Below, piece by piece: positions 31,119 through 43,204 of a stretch of DNA of 64,000 nucleotides. Both the position numbers and the translations under genes were made by a program. Positions within the stretch are counted from its first letter, which is position 1; each line of letters begins with the position of its first letter. The stretch spans positions 94,129,233 to 94,193,232 of the forward strand of contig CM035407.1 in the NCBI GenBank assembly GCA_020310875.1. Reading direction: 5' to 3'. Source of the stretch: Ceratopteris richardii. Taxonomy: Eukaryota; Streptophyta; Polypodiopsida; Polypodiales; Pteridaceae. The notes under the pieces were generated by a model, which saw nothing but the letters and a program-made list of their open reading frames with translations, made no database searches and was not told where the DNA came from.

Positions 31119-33531
31119 AGAAAGCTCGTATACTCAAATGCAACAAACTCTTGGAAGCTCAAATCAAAGTATATATGGATGAAAATGATAATCTAAGGAG
31201 TATGAACAAAGAAATCATGAATTCTCTTTTAGTGGATAAACCTTTAGAGGTACCGATCATTGATGACAGTGCCACACATGAGGTATGGAAAGAATCAGAA
31301 GGTATGGAAAATCAGCTTAAACAAGCATAAGAGAGCTACAAGTTATTAGAAACAAAATATTCTACCGACACTAAGGAGTTGAATCTCAAATGGAAAGACG
31401 TAGTTGCAAAGTATAATGAGCAATGTATACAAGATGCAGATCAAGTAAAGATCATATATGAAGAAAAGACTAGTATTAAAGAGAAGCTCAAGGCCAGCAT
31501 CAAGAACATTAAAGAAAATGATAAAGTTATTGCTCAACTTAGGAATTAGTTAGAAGATGCTAGAAAAATTGGGACACCAATGGAGCCACAACAAGGAAAT
31601 CCTACTAATGGGTTAGAGCTACGTCCTCTATCTCCCCTGATCTATCATTCAAAAATAAGAGAGCAGATGGTAGAACCTAGTGATGATCATCCAATGTTGT
31701 ATATTGTAGAACTAGTTTAGAAGAACTGGCCCCAGTGGTGTCCCGATTGACAGAAAATTTCAAAAAGGAAGTAGTCAAAGTAATGAAAGAAGCAAAAATT
31801 AAAGGGAAGGACTTGGAACAGATAATAAAGCCATTCAACATACCTTATGGGCTGTTGAAAGAGTGGATGCACCATTATATAAAGCAAATTATGCAAAAAG
31901 ATCCAGATGATCAAATGAACTTCAAGTCAAACACATTCACGTACACATATACTCACGAAAAATTTGAGGTGGCACAACCATTATGGAGAAGGAAATTGTT
32001 GGAAAAGGATCCAACATTACGAGTGCATTGGCAAGCCACACCATATTTATTACTAGTGAATCCTTATTTTTGTTCGATGCCACATCGCTGTGATGTACAA
32101 GAATTTTTGGATTTACAAAGAACTCGTAAGCTCAATAAGCAATGGTTGAATTACCCTTTACTTCCAAGTCTGCCTCACAACTATTTACCGCCTGAGGAAT
32201 ATATGGTGAGATCCATCAAGCTTTGGCTAAACCGTTATGCGACAGTACCCGATCTCACAATGAAGATGACCAATAAAATCCTCAGTATGATACTCACAGT
32301 ACTCAAAGTTTTTAAGCATGTAGAATATACCTTTTTGAAATTCATCGGCATTAACCAAGGCACATATATCCTCATTTTTTATTTATCTGTTATGCCTAGT
32401 TGTCCTACAATTATGGCATATTACTCCAGACTTATGTTTTAGCTGAGCCCATACATGCAAACTTTTGAGGAAGCCTTTTTTACAGGATTTTTTGAGATCG
32501 ACTCAGAAATTTTCTTAAAGATATCAACTAATCTGAATGCCAGACTTGTGGCGTATGAATTAAGCTTCTTTGCAGACCATAGACAGGTACTACATGACAG
32601 TGTAAAAGCAAAACAATGGAAGCAACTCATGATACGTGAAGCCAATCTACTCAATGAAACAGAGAAAAAGGTATATATGACGTACTCCCGTCGACATCCA
32701 AAGCCTGTCGAGGATGATAGAGTTCAGGAGGGGGGTGGTGTTGAAGGAGATTCAAGCAAAAAGAAAAGAAGAAGAAAACCAAGAAAGAAGCTTCACTAAA
32801 CAAAATCAATCTGAAGAATCAACACTCTAGGAAGCCCCGTAGGGGCACACAACATCCATCTCTGCACAGAGCCCCACAGGGGCACACAATAGTGGAAATT
32901 ACGCAACAGGCAAGGACGGATCAAGGCCAACAACTACCCATGAAGAAATACAAGAAGATATCCGACAGATCCCGAGCCCCGAAAGGTGCTTGAACCTCTT
33001 GATCTTCGGAAGGTCTAGATCAAAGGCTAGAAATCTAGACCTTCATAACTTCTAGTGATTGAGTTCGTGGTAGCTCGACTTAACAAGAAAAAAAGAATAG
33101 GCCAAAACCAATGCAACAGGTCCTGAGTTATGATCAGTTTCTTGAACATTGGTAAAACTATATTATCAGTTGGTAGTGGTCAACTATAAAGAGGCTACGA
33201 GTTAATAAGGAACTAGATCTACTATAGGCACAGAACTAGAGACAAGAAGCAAAGCCTGTCAAGGGATGATAGAGACAAAGAGGGGGAGAGTGTTGCACAT
33301 CAAAGAAGAGTAGAGATGCAAAAAAAAAGAAGGGCCCCAAAATTTTTTCGATTTGGACACTTTATTTTTGTAACATAGCCACTTTGTAATATATTTTCCA
33401 ATGTAAATGCACTAGAGGAGTCCTTTAGATGCATATCCATAGATATCTATATCATTACCCTTGTAAACTATAAGGGAATTATTATTTAAGTCAATAAAGT
33501 GTCAGTCTCTTGTGTGAAAGGAACATTTTTA
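31119..33531 (+). mobile_element. G2: 3' end of a G1-family Ty3 element
   Basis: Forward frames match the second half of the G1 3' coding region: a coiled-coil part (NKEIMNSLLVDKPL), KGKDLEQIIKPFNIPYGLLKE, LNYPLLPSLPHNYLP, FFADHRQ and a KKKRRRKPRKK tail. A polypurine tract (AGGAGGGGGG) at about 32726-32735 precedes an LTR starting TGTTGAAGG at 32739, which follows the G1 LTR, with gaps, to about 33531 and includes both GC palindromes. As in G1 the coding tail crosses into the LTR. The copy is clearly more diverged than the G1 LTR pair. Its left part is cut off by G4, which probably inserted into it. It is broken, with several breaks. Confidence 0.85.
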
Positions 33532-34304
33532 TTCCTTAAAGTGGATTCTCAAAACTAAATAAAGTTTTGGAAGAATATTGAACCCACTTTTTGTAAGTTA
33601 TTCAAATTCTCTCTGAAGATAAAGAGGATGTTATATCTTCTTAAAACCAGATAATCCACATATACCATTCTATTGGTTGGGCAGGGATTATAAAATGAAA
33701 TTCCTCTCTAGTTAGATTTATTGGAGGCGAATTGCAAAACAAGAAAATCCAACCATTTCACTAAAAGTATGTATACATCTAAGAGGAAGTGATTTGGATA
33801 AGGATTATGAAAGATTCATCTCCTTTTAGAACAATTCAGATTCTGACTTGAGAGATGAATCTGATAACGAAACCTTAAGAAGCATACATCTATTTTACTA
33901 GGTTCATGCACAAGAGGTGCAAGAGGTGCAAAGAGATGGACCAAGGTAGCAATTTAGTTCAAGTCACTTTGAAACCACCTAATTCACATGTTTGAGCTAT
34001 GGAGACTTAGATGGCACATAGCTTAAACAAGGAAATAGGCAAGGATGTTCTCTTCCACCCATTTCATTATTCTTTTTTGTATGCAAAACTAGATGGAACT
34101 TTGAGTGATTGGGGCATGGAATCAAATCACACATATATTCTTTTCTTTTAGAATTCATTCAAGATATAAATCACCCTTGTGAATAAAGAGGTGAATTAAA
34201 GAGATGAAGACGATGATCCTTGAGATTGATCATGGGGCACGGGGGAATATCCCAAGGTATATATCTGCACTCATTTTTGAGGAGGGAAATTCTTTTAAGG
34301 GGAA
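33532..34304. other. Degraded sequence, possible non-LTR retrotransposon remnant
   Basis: No open frame of note is present. A forward frame near 34025-34080 reads GNRQGCSLPPISLFFF, which resembles the R-Q-G-C-P-L-S-P block of LINE reverse transcriptases. Nothing else around it confirms a LINE, so this is a weak suggestion only. Confidence 0.25.
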
Positions 34305-34826
34305 TGTTGTATAATTACATGGGTCTAAGGGGTAGAACCCTTGGGTTTCTAAGTGCGAAACCCTTGGGATTTATGGTTTGTTTACCCCTTTTAGATGGAT
34401 CTTGAACCTTAGGGCTAATTCTCTAAGGTTGAGTACCTTAAGCTTGATTGGAAGCTTCTCCTAGCCACTTGGTTTTTACGTAAGAGGTTGGAGAGTATTC
34501 TTTTAGAAGCCACGTGATTTCATGTGATTTCCTAAGCTTGGAAACCATGTGACCACCTTAGGGACCCATGTGATGGAAGGTACACATGTCCCCTAGAGAG
34601 GGACTTACCCCTTGGACTTGGGGCTATATATTGGAGGAGTTGATTGGGTGGAAGAGCTATCTCTCTCCCTAGAATGATATAGCTTATTAGTCTTCTTAAT
34701 TGATTATTTTTTGAGTTTGTGGAGACTATGGGGGCCTCACACATGTATAGTGAGAAGCAAAACACACTAACTAAGATATCACATAGAAAGAGAGATATAG
34801 AACAAAAATTCTCTATATTGCCAACA
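34305..34826 (+). repeat. Candidate solo LTR or LTR fragment
   Basis: The segment starts TGTTGTATAATTAC after a purine-rich stretch (GAGGAGGG ... AAGGGGAA) and ends TTGCCAACA; a TATATATTGG box lies near 34625. These are LTR-like features, but there is no partner LTR, no PBS after it and no clear target duplication. Confidence 0.35.
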
Positions 34827-35384
34827 ATAATGTATCTACAATGATGATATTGTCCACATGTGCACTCTCATTATGGAGGTTCAATGGAATTTTGGATAGA
34901 CTATAGATGAAGGGCTATATAGTGTGCACAATTGAGATTTTGCCATAATAATCAGGATGCCTAATCTTATGATTTAGGCATGATCATCAGGTTCACTTGA
35001 TACTATGATCTTGGCGTAACTATTGGGATCATCTATAATTCAAAACATATTGAGTTACCTAACTATCGGACTGGGTAAACCATTGGACTAAACTACATAA
35101 CTAATCGACCACCAGAGTCACCATAATTCCTGACTAGTTGATTACCAAACTATCAATCAGAATTTCGATGTGATAGAAGTATATGCCTTGCCTAGTCTAT
35201 TGACTAGACTCACATAGATCATGTAGTCCCTTTGTTTGTCTCATGCAGACCTCATCACAAATGTCCAGACTCTCATAATGGCTTCTCCTCATAATTGGGG
35301 CCATACAAATTAGAGTACCATGGATCATTTGTAGTCATGTGGAAGTGGAGTATTGAGTATATCTAACACCCTCCCCCCCTCCCC
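34827..35384. other. Unassigned, with a C-rich tract at the right end
   Basis: AT-rich sequence without coding similarity. It ends at a run of C-rich bases (about 35369-35388) that reads as a polypurine tract on the minus strand. Since the next feature is a minus-strand Copia fragment, this stretch may be that element's 3' LTR, ending CTAACA near 35367. The other LTR end could not be fixed. Confidence 0.3.
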
Positions 35385-36420
35385 CCCCAGTGTCCACCTA
35401 TGGTGAACCACCTTCTTGGTCCAATGCCAAGCTTTGGAAGATGTCAATACAGTTTCTCTCTCTCGAGAGGCTTTGTGAAAATGTCTACTCCATTTTCATT
35501 TGCTCAACAATAGCTCAACTCCACGATACTATCCTTGATCTGCTCTCACACATAATGATACTAGATTTCTATGTGCTTAGTACATGCATGACAAACAAGA
35601 TTCTTGGCAATGGCTATGCAACTCTAGTTGTCACAATACAACCTTGTAGCCTCCTGTCCTTGAATTAGGGATATGCCATAGGATCCTCCTCAATCGTACT
35701 TCTTCACATCCAGCAACACATGTTTCTTTCTACTTAACTTGAGTAGATAATAGTGCTATGGTCGGTTGCTTCTTACTGATTTTTTGGAATCAATATTTGC
35801 TACCCAATCCGAGTCACAATATCCACTCAAATATGATCCTTCACCATATTCGTTTTTCTGGAATCAATATTTGCTGCCCAATCCAAGTCACAATATCCAC
35901 TCAAAGATGATCCATCACCGTAAAGAATACTATACTCAATGGTTCCTTTTACATTCTTGAGTATCCATGTGCATACCTTCCAATGATTCAGGCATGGCTT
36001 ATGAGAGAACCTACTTACTACACCAACAACATAAGAGATATTCAATTTGCTATTACACAAGTAGATGAGACTTTCGATTAATCTCCTGTATCTTCCAACA
36101 TCCATTGGAGGTGAAGTATCTTCAATAGATCATTTTGTGTTGACCTTCATCGGTGTAGAAATTTCCTTGCAATTATCCATGTCGAATGCCTTCAACACCT
36201 GCCTTGCATACTTTTGTTGCGAAATAAAGATTTTCCCTAGTTCCAGACTTCAAGGCCTAAGCAATAATGCATTAAGCCCATATCCGTCATTTCAAATTCT
36301 AAACTCAAGGCATCTTACAAGAAAAATTGTCTTCCCTCCTATCTTTAGAACATACAAATTAGCATCAGAAGCACATCTTTTGAATCCAATATCCAAAAGA
36401 TATGGAATGTCATATGGATT
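35385..36420 (-). mobile_element. Copia fragment, RT end to RNase H
   Basis: Minus-strand frames give RT C-terminal and RNase H blocks of a Ty1/Copia element: DIGFKRCASDANLYV, GLMHYCLGLE, VGRYRRLIESLIYL, SGYCDLDWA and a TKHIE-like end. It does not match families A or B closely. It is badly broken and probably old. A direct repeat of about 70 bp (TTTTTGGAATCAATATTTGC and what follows) lies at about 35778-35925. Confidence 0.75.
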
Positions 36421-36900
36421 TTAATGTCTTGATGTTTTTAATGTGATTGTGTTTTTTATTTAGCGGGTGAAGAATCATGAGGGTGTGAACATGCTATTGA
36501 AAAGATCCTCTCTCATTATTGTGATAAAAAATGGATAACATTTTCTAATAATGAAATGACAAGCTTCATTATCTTGTGATGATCATTATTTCAAAGATGA
36601 TAAAAATTACTCTCATGATGATGTGATGTGTGAAATTTTATATTGAATTGTACACCGATAATATGTGTGTACAATCTCTATGAGATCTCCATGTATTTGT
36701 ATATCCATATGAACATGGGGAACCATAAACTTTGACGTGTGAACCCACTTAATTCATAAGCAAAAGAACATTAGAATAATCAACTAAGTTATAAAAAAAA
36801 AGAACATAACAAAACGATAAAGCAAAAACATACGTAAAACCCAAAAGCTAAATCATAAAAATGCAACGAAAGTGCTTTATAGCTAGTTTTCACATAGGAT
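36421..36900. other. Unassigned AT-rich sequence
   Basis: I see nothing identifiable: no coding blocks, no LTR-like ends I can pair and no RNA gene. Confidence 0.3.
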
Positions 36901-39900
36901 CAATGATTTTTGTAGCTTTTATGATAACGCTAGTATCATTTCTTCATACAAATCACCATTCACAAATGTAGTTTTAATGTCCAAATGATGTACATTCCAA
37001 CCACGATGAGCTGTAAGTGCACATATGCTACGAATAGTAGTCATTTGGCATGTAGCAGCCAAGGTCTCATCAAAATCAATGCCTCTTTCTTGAGCATACC
37101 CCTTTGCAACAAGCCTAGCTTTATATCTTTCAATTGTTCCATCAGGCTTATGCTTCAGCCTATATACCCACGTAGTGCCAATGGCCTTCTTGCCAGGAGC
37201 CAAGTCACATAAAGACTAGGCACCATTTTTCATGATAACATCATATTTTGATTGCATAGTAGGCGTCCAATTTTTTGAATTTTATACCTCATCAAAATGA
37301 AACAGGCTCATTCTCATCACAAAGAGTAGAGCCAGCCATAGCATAGCAATCTGATGCAAAAGAAGCACTACGAGAGCTCGAATGAGTATGATATGATAGA
37401 GGTGCATCTAGTTTGCTATCATGCAAAGTCTGCACCAGCCATTTTGGCATAGTTATTGCCTCATCAATATCAACTCTCTCAGTAACAAGTGCATCATGTA
37501 AATCTGCATCAGAAATGGAATGATCTACATCATCACATGAAACCTATAAAGGCTGAAAATTTGCCTCATTAGGACCAACACTAGACTATCCACCTATAAA
37601 AAGAGGCAACAAAGTGTCATACATGACTTTGGAGCTAACTAATGTCTCCTTAGTACATGAAAGTAATGATCGAATAACATCTTCCACAAAAACAACATCA
37701 CGACTAACCAAAATGCGTTTAGTTTGTGGATGATATAGAGGATAGCCTTTGCTTTCAGAATTGTACCCAACAAAAATACATTTAACTGCTTTATCATCCA
37801 ATTTCTTGTGTTGTTGTTCAGACACTAATGCATATGCTAGATAGCCAAAAACATACAGGTGAGCAACACATGGCTTGCAACCATGCTAAGTCTCATATGG
37901 AGTGATAAACTACAATGCTTTAGTGGGACATTTGTTAAGTACATATGATGCACACATAACAACCTCAAGCCAGAAACTATGTGAGCTTGACTCTTAACCA
38001 TACACCTTGCCATCTCCATGAGTGACTTGTTCTTCTATTCAACAACTCCATTCTGTTGAGGTGTATATGGCATAGTACACTGATATTTTTATCCCATGTT
38101 CAACCAAAAATGCATTAAAATTAGAAGACATATATTCCTCCCCTTGATCAAAATGAAGGGTGCCCATTTTACATGCTTGTAGATTTTAAGCCAAAACCAA
38201 AAACTATTTGAAGCACAAAAACACTTTGGACTTTTCTTTGAATGGATATACCCATGCACGCTTGGAAACATCATTGATGAAAGTCATGAGGTAAAGATAG
38301 TTTCCAAAAGAGGGTGTCTCCATAGGACCGCAAACATCACTATGAACAAGCTACAATTTCTGAGTAGCTCAAACTGAACCATCTTTTGGGAATGAGGAAT
38401 GTTGCATTTTGCCCAAAATACAGGCTTCACAAACATGTTTACTAGGTGCCTCAAGTTTGGCCAGAGAAGACACCATTTCATATTTCTACAGGCATAACAA
38501 ACTAGCAAAATTCAGACGATCAAAGCGTGCATGCCAAAGCTTTGCATCTGGCATAGCCTGAGATTCATGTACTACACATGTTGAATCATTCATAGATTTT
38601 TCATAGTCTATGACTTTATACAATCCATGCCATAAGATGCAAGAAGTAATAATGACATCCCCATTTGATAGATAATGAACTATACATCTGTCATCAGCAA
38701 ATTTCACAACCAAGCCAATCTTGGCTAAAGCTAAAATTGATAACATAATCTTCTTGATCCTTGACACAAATAAAGCATCTAACAATGTTAAAGAACTACA
38801 ATCAACAATAGTCAGAATGATCTTACTAACTCCCATGACAAGATAAGAGAAGTTGTTGGTGCATGTGACAGTATTCCCTGTAGGGGGAGGCTCGAGTGAA
38901 GTGAAGAAACTACGTTGCGAGGTAATATGGTTGGTTGCCCCACTATCAAAGTACCAAACATCTGAGTCTACTATAGGCATTCAATGTTCATGAGAAGATG
39001 GGCCATAACTGTAAATAATGGTAAATGCCCATTCTTCATTCTCCACAATATTAGTAGACTCTATTTTGGGTGTAGAGGCCTCTACAACAACCATTCCAGC
39101 CTTTTTCTTCCTTGCCTCTTTAGCAACCAGTTTTGGACAACTCTTTATGACATGATCATTTCCTTTATAGTATTTGCAAAACAATTTCTGTTTTTCTATT
39201 TTCTTCTTGTCTCTATCATCCTTCTTTGATTGTGCATAATTAGCATATTTTTGCTTACTAGTAGAAGAGCTCCATTTACCTTTGCCTTTCTGACTAGCCA
39301 CAAAAGTTTGATCTGCAACACACATAATGGACCTGGTTTGCCTAGTTTGATCGTCTTGCAATGGAATAGAGACTAACTCCTCAAATGTTAAGGCATTTGG
39401 ATTGCCTTTCATCATCAAACAAAGAGTAGAAGCAAAACTCTAATATGCATTGGGAAGAGCATTTATAACAATATGCATTAGTGAAGTGTCAGGTAAGACT
39501 TCATCAGCAGAAATCAATTGTTCCTTCAAATCTTTGATCTTTGTCACAAAAATGTCCATATAATCTCCTTCATTCATGTGATTACTCTTCAACTATTTTT
39601 GGAGATAAGCAACACGAGCCTCATTCCTTGCTTGGTATAAAGTAGTAAGTGTATTCCAAGCATCATTAGCTATTCTACAAGAGCGAATGTGAGGAATAAT
39701 GGCACGTTTGATAGATAAGGCTATCAATGCTTGTGCCTAAGCATCTCTGCCATCCCAATAAATTTTCTATATAGTAGATGCAATAGGAATCGTAGCATGA
39801 ACAAGAACATGAAGAATATCGTCATCTTCAATGCTGTCTATATCACCTTTAGCAACTGTGTTTACAAGTGTAATATGATGTTTTTCAACACCCTCCAACA

Positions 39901-40475
39901 ATATTCCATAGTCCTTTTGCAACCAATACATGAATCATTATATAAGCCCATAATGAGTGATTGGTATTGTCCAACTTATCCTCAATAGCCAACATACAGA
40001 ATACATCATTGCTTTCAACCATGGCCACATAGTAAAATACCTTGATGCAATAAATTGATTGTATCTAAAAGAACTACCCTATCGAAATCTGCTAAACGTG
40101 TAGTAGACTTCAAGATGCTTATATTGGCGAACCAAAACTCTATGTATCTTTGGCACCAAAAGACAAAATTGCTTACACAAGTGCTATGATAGTGTTTTCG
40201 GAGGCCGAAATGAGCTGAGATCATGATTTTGACACCAACAAGTAAAGATGTTTTGATTTCCTAATCATCTTGATGATGCTCACCAAATTTCATGCGATTC
40301 TAAGATCGTGATTAGAGGGGTGTCGATAATGCCCTAGATGAAGCGGCAACCTACTTTGATACAAATTGTTGGAGTTTGATGTGTGTGGAAGTACAGAACA
40401 ACACAAGGAAGAAGAAGCTTGGAGCCTCGATAGTCCTAGTGTGTTCATCCACATCACTACCTAAATATATCAACA
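36901..40475 (-). mobile_element. Copia element C4 (family A), partial
   Basis: Reading leftward from an LTR at 40367-40475, the element has gag (to about 39000) with a knuckle (CKYYKGNDHVIKSC) near 39150-39190, protease DSGATNHI near 38940-38970, the pre-integrase and integrase regions, and RT up to about 36919 (GTTWVYRLKHKPDGT, FVNGDLYEE). It matches C2 through its length. It is broken, with many breaks and clear divergence from C2, so it is an older copy. Its left end lies inside RT. Confidence 0.88.
40367..40475 (-). repeat. LTR of Copia C4
   Basis: About 109 bp with TGTTGGA...ATCAACA ends, matching parts of the C2 and C5 LTRs (CACAAGGAAGAAGAAGCTTG, CTAGTGTGTTCA, CACTACCTAAATATATCAAC). 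It lies beside a degenerate tRNA-Met PBS on its gag side. Confidence 0.75.
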
Positions 40476-41524
40476 AGATGGAGATTGAAGAAGGGAATTG
40501 CTCTACACTTGCTATGGTAGTGGAGATGACTCTACACACGATTGATGATGATCTTGAAGATTGAGGAACATTATGAATCAACATTATAATCAATTATGAA
40601 TCAATAACATGTATTTTTCCATTATTTTATTTACTATTGTATCAACACTTATTATGAATCAAGTTCCAATGCTCGCCTATTGTTAGAAGAAGTATTTTTG
40701 ATGAAAAGATAATTGTAAAATGCCAAAAAATTGTAAAAATATTTACGTAAATGATGTAAAAATGAGGAAGAGTCTTTCTCATGTAGATTAGAATCATATG
40801 TATTTTTTCTAGAATTTTTGGAAACTCCTAGATAGCATATTTTTAGATTAGAAGGGAAAAGGACCAAAATTCAAGTGTGAAACGTGACACTTGAAAATGG
40901 ATAAAAGATAATTTCCTCTATTATGAGAGGGTTGGTTATTTTTAATGAATGCTATCCAGGCAAAGAGAGGAGTTTCCTGCAGAAAATCGTGATTCTTCCT
41001 TTTGTGTGAATTTCTTTGATTTGTTGAGTCTATTCTATGTGTATCTATGGAATTTGTAAGCTTCTATTGTGTATTTCTGATGAATGTGTATGAAGAGAGT
41101 TGATTCTTAATGTATTGAGTGAGAATTTGCTGAAGAATGGTGCTGGAAATGAAAATCTTCATTTTTCATAGAATCGCGATTGTCTCATCTGAAGGTTACA
41201 GATATCATTTCTGAGTTTTGACTTTATGATTGTGTTCTGCTGAGGAAATAACACACTTTAGACACCAAGATGATTGAAAATGATGGAGTATTGCTCAAGA
41301 TAATCCAAACCCTAGAAATCCAGCCAATTTTCTCAGATTCTTGGATTCTATCATCTTCATTATTTCTCAGAAATCCAGCCAATTTTCTCTTATTTCTTGG
41401 ATTCTATCATCTAGAAGGGGCTGTGGTCTCTTGTATACTTCTAGGATTGACAAATATAAGGTGTATTGTTGATTCTTTATGCTAAATGATTGGAGAGGAA
41501 AACTCCAAAGGGTAACAATAAACA
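40476..41524 (+). repeat. Probable 5' LTR region of Ty3 element G3
   Basis: The right end is well placed: AATAAACA at 41524, six bases before a tRNA-Asp PBS. The left end is uncertain; TGTTAGAAGAAG near 40682 is a candidate. It contains a 55-bp-period tandem pair at 41314-41413 (AGAAATCCAGCCAATTTTCT, then TTGGATTCTATCATCT) and two ATCGYGATT words (about 40988 and 41173) like those of the leader array downstream. Confidence 0.5.
41314..41413 (+). repeat. Tandem pair in the G3 LTR region
   Basis: Two units start AGAAATCCAGCCAATTTTCT and end TTGGATTCTATCATCT, with a 55-bp period and one short internal difference. Confidence 0.75.
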
Positions 41525-41529
41525 TTTTT

Positions 41530-41547
41530 TGGCGCCGTTGCTGGGGA
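41530..41547 (+). other. Primer-binding site of G3 (tRNA-Asp)
   Basis: TGGCGCCGTTGCTGGGGA, a near-perfect complement of the tRNA-Asp 3' end, marking a plus-strand element. Confidence 0.88.
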
Positions 41548-43204
41548 GTATAGCAAAAGCTTCATTGAAATTGGACCTTGCTGGATCTTCTATTGTTGAT
41601 GGTATTGAACACATTGAAAAGGTAATACTCTTTAATCAAGAAATGAAAACATGAAAAGATAGGTTTCTTTGTTTGTCTTTTGGGAAAAGAAAGTAATAGA
41701 TAGCCTTTTGAGAATAAAAGTGATGAAATTCTTGCGAATTGATAGTTGCTCTTATCATTTTTTATAAGTAAAGTGAAGGTGTGTGAACAAAACTGAATCA
41801 AGAGAGCTGAAGATAAGGTAAAATGTGTCTATCCTTGCATTTGTAGAGTGCTTTTTGACCAAGTACCAAGCAAAATTGTTGATCTTGGGAAGATGACATG
41901 ATTGCATTGAGGAAAGTCAAGTAAAGTAGCTAGATGCAAGTAGATAAGATCCATTTGTCAATCAAGACAAAACAATAATCTTGAAAAAAAGTTTATTTGC
42001 ATCTTGAAAAGAAAAAGATGTTTGAGTTATCTTTGCAAAAATTCATATTTGCACTTCTTAGCACATTTTTCTTTGGGAAGTTTTGCTCATGAATTGTTTT
42101 GATAGCAAAGCATAAAGGAGTATAACCAATCAGGGAACATAGGATCAATAGATCACTACACAAGAAACCCTAAGTGAAGTGTTTACCTTAATTTAGGGCA
42201 AAATACTAAAAAAATTCATAAAATTCATTAAAACATTCAAACAAATTTCTTTTTTCCTTAGGAAGTTGGAATGAAGTGTGGTTGATTAAAATTGAAGGAG
42301 AGCAAGTGGAAGAATTTGTTTTTTTGCTAAAAACTGGAAAATCAGAAAAATACGATTCTATTCACAAAATCGTGATTTTTGGGTTAATTTTTTGTTAATG
42401 ATGTAAAACTGCAGGTGACAGCTGAATTGGAATTGGTAAAGAGTCTTGAAGAGGATTAAGAGGAAAGAAGGCTCAGAATTGCAAAAAGCAAGAAGTTCAG
42501 AAAAAAAAACGATTCTCTGCACAGGATCGCGATTTCCTGTAAGAAAAAGAAGTTGAATTGTTTTCTGCCCATTTGGGTATAGAGGTACGAGGTTGTAAGA
42601 GAATTTCACAAAGTGGGTTAAGGAATTCAAATTTCAAAAAATATCAGAGAAAATTGAGGATGAAATAAGTAAAATTGGGAAAGTAAGTACAAAAAATCGC
42701 GATTTTCACCAGTGGATAATGGGAGTGACCAATGATGAAAAATTAGGAATTGTGGATTAAAACCATAAAATTGTTGAAGAATAAAAATTGTACAAGAAAA
42801 AAGTGAAAATTATGAAGAAATTGCACAAGATCGTGATTGTGTGAACACTATAAAACCCTGGAATCTCAGAGGAAAACTCATTTGAGTGAGGAAGAGAGAG
42901 AGAGAGTGAGAGCAAGAACAGAATCGCGACTTTCTGCAAACACAAGCTTTTGGACATTTTCTGATCAAGCAAGCAAGGTAAGGATGTCCTAATCAATCTT
43001 GGCATTATCTCAAGTTCTTAGGTTATGTTTAGAACACAAAAAACTCAAGAAACAGTAAAATCACGGAATCACGACTTTTAGGATTTTGAATTTTACAGAC
43101 AAATAATAATAATTTTGTGAAAGCTCTTTTATTGCATGCTAAAATTTTAATTAGGCGAATCTTTGTGAGAAAACAAAACTAAAAAATAAACAACCTAAAT
43201 TTTT
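41548..43204 (+). other. G3 leader with scattered ATCGYGAT words
   Basis: Noncoding AT-rich leader. Words of the form ATCGCGAT or ATCGTGAT appear near 42370, 42525, 42696, 42832 and 42922, about every 100-170 bases, before the dense array begins. Confidence 0.7.

Noticed and set aside
31119-33531. Treating G2 as the displaced 3' end of G1
   Set aside because: G1 has both of its own LTRs and matching target duplications, and G2 is far more diverged and in the opposite orientation.
33532-34304. LINE reverse transcriptase
   Set aside because: Only one short motif-like block fits; no further RT or endonuclease blocks, so it is listed as a weak possibility rather than a call.
35369-35388. C-rich run as a telomere-like or G-quadruplex feature
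   Set aside because: Best explained as the polypurine tract of the minus-strand Copia fragment beside it.
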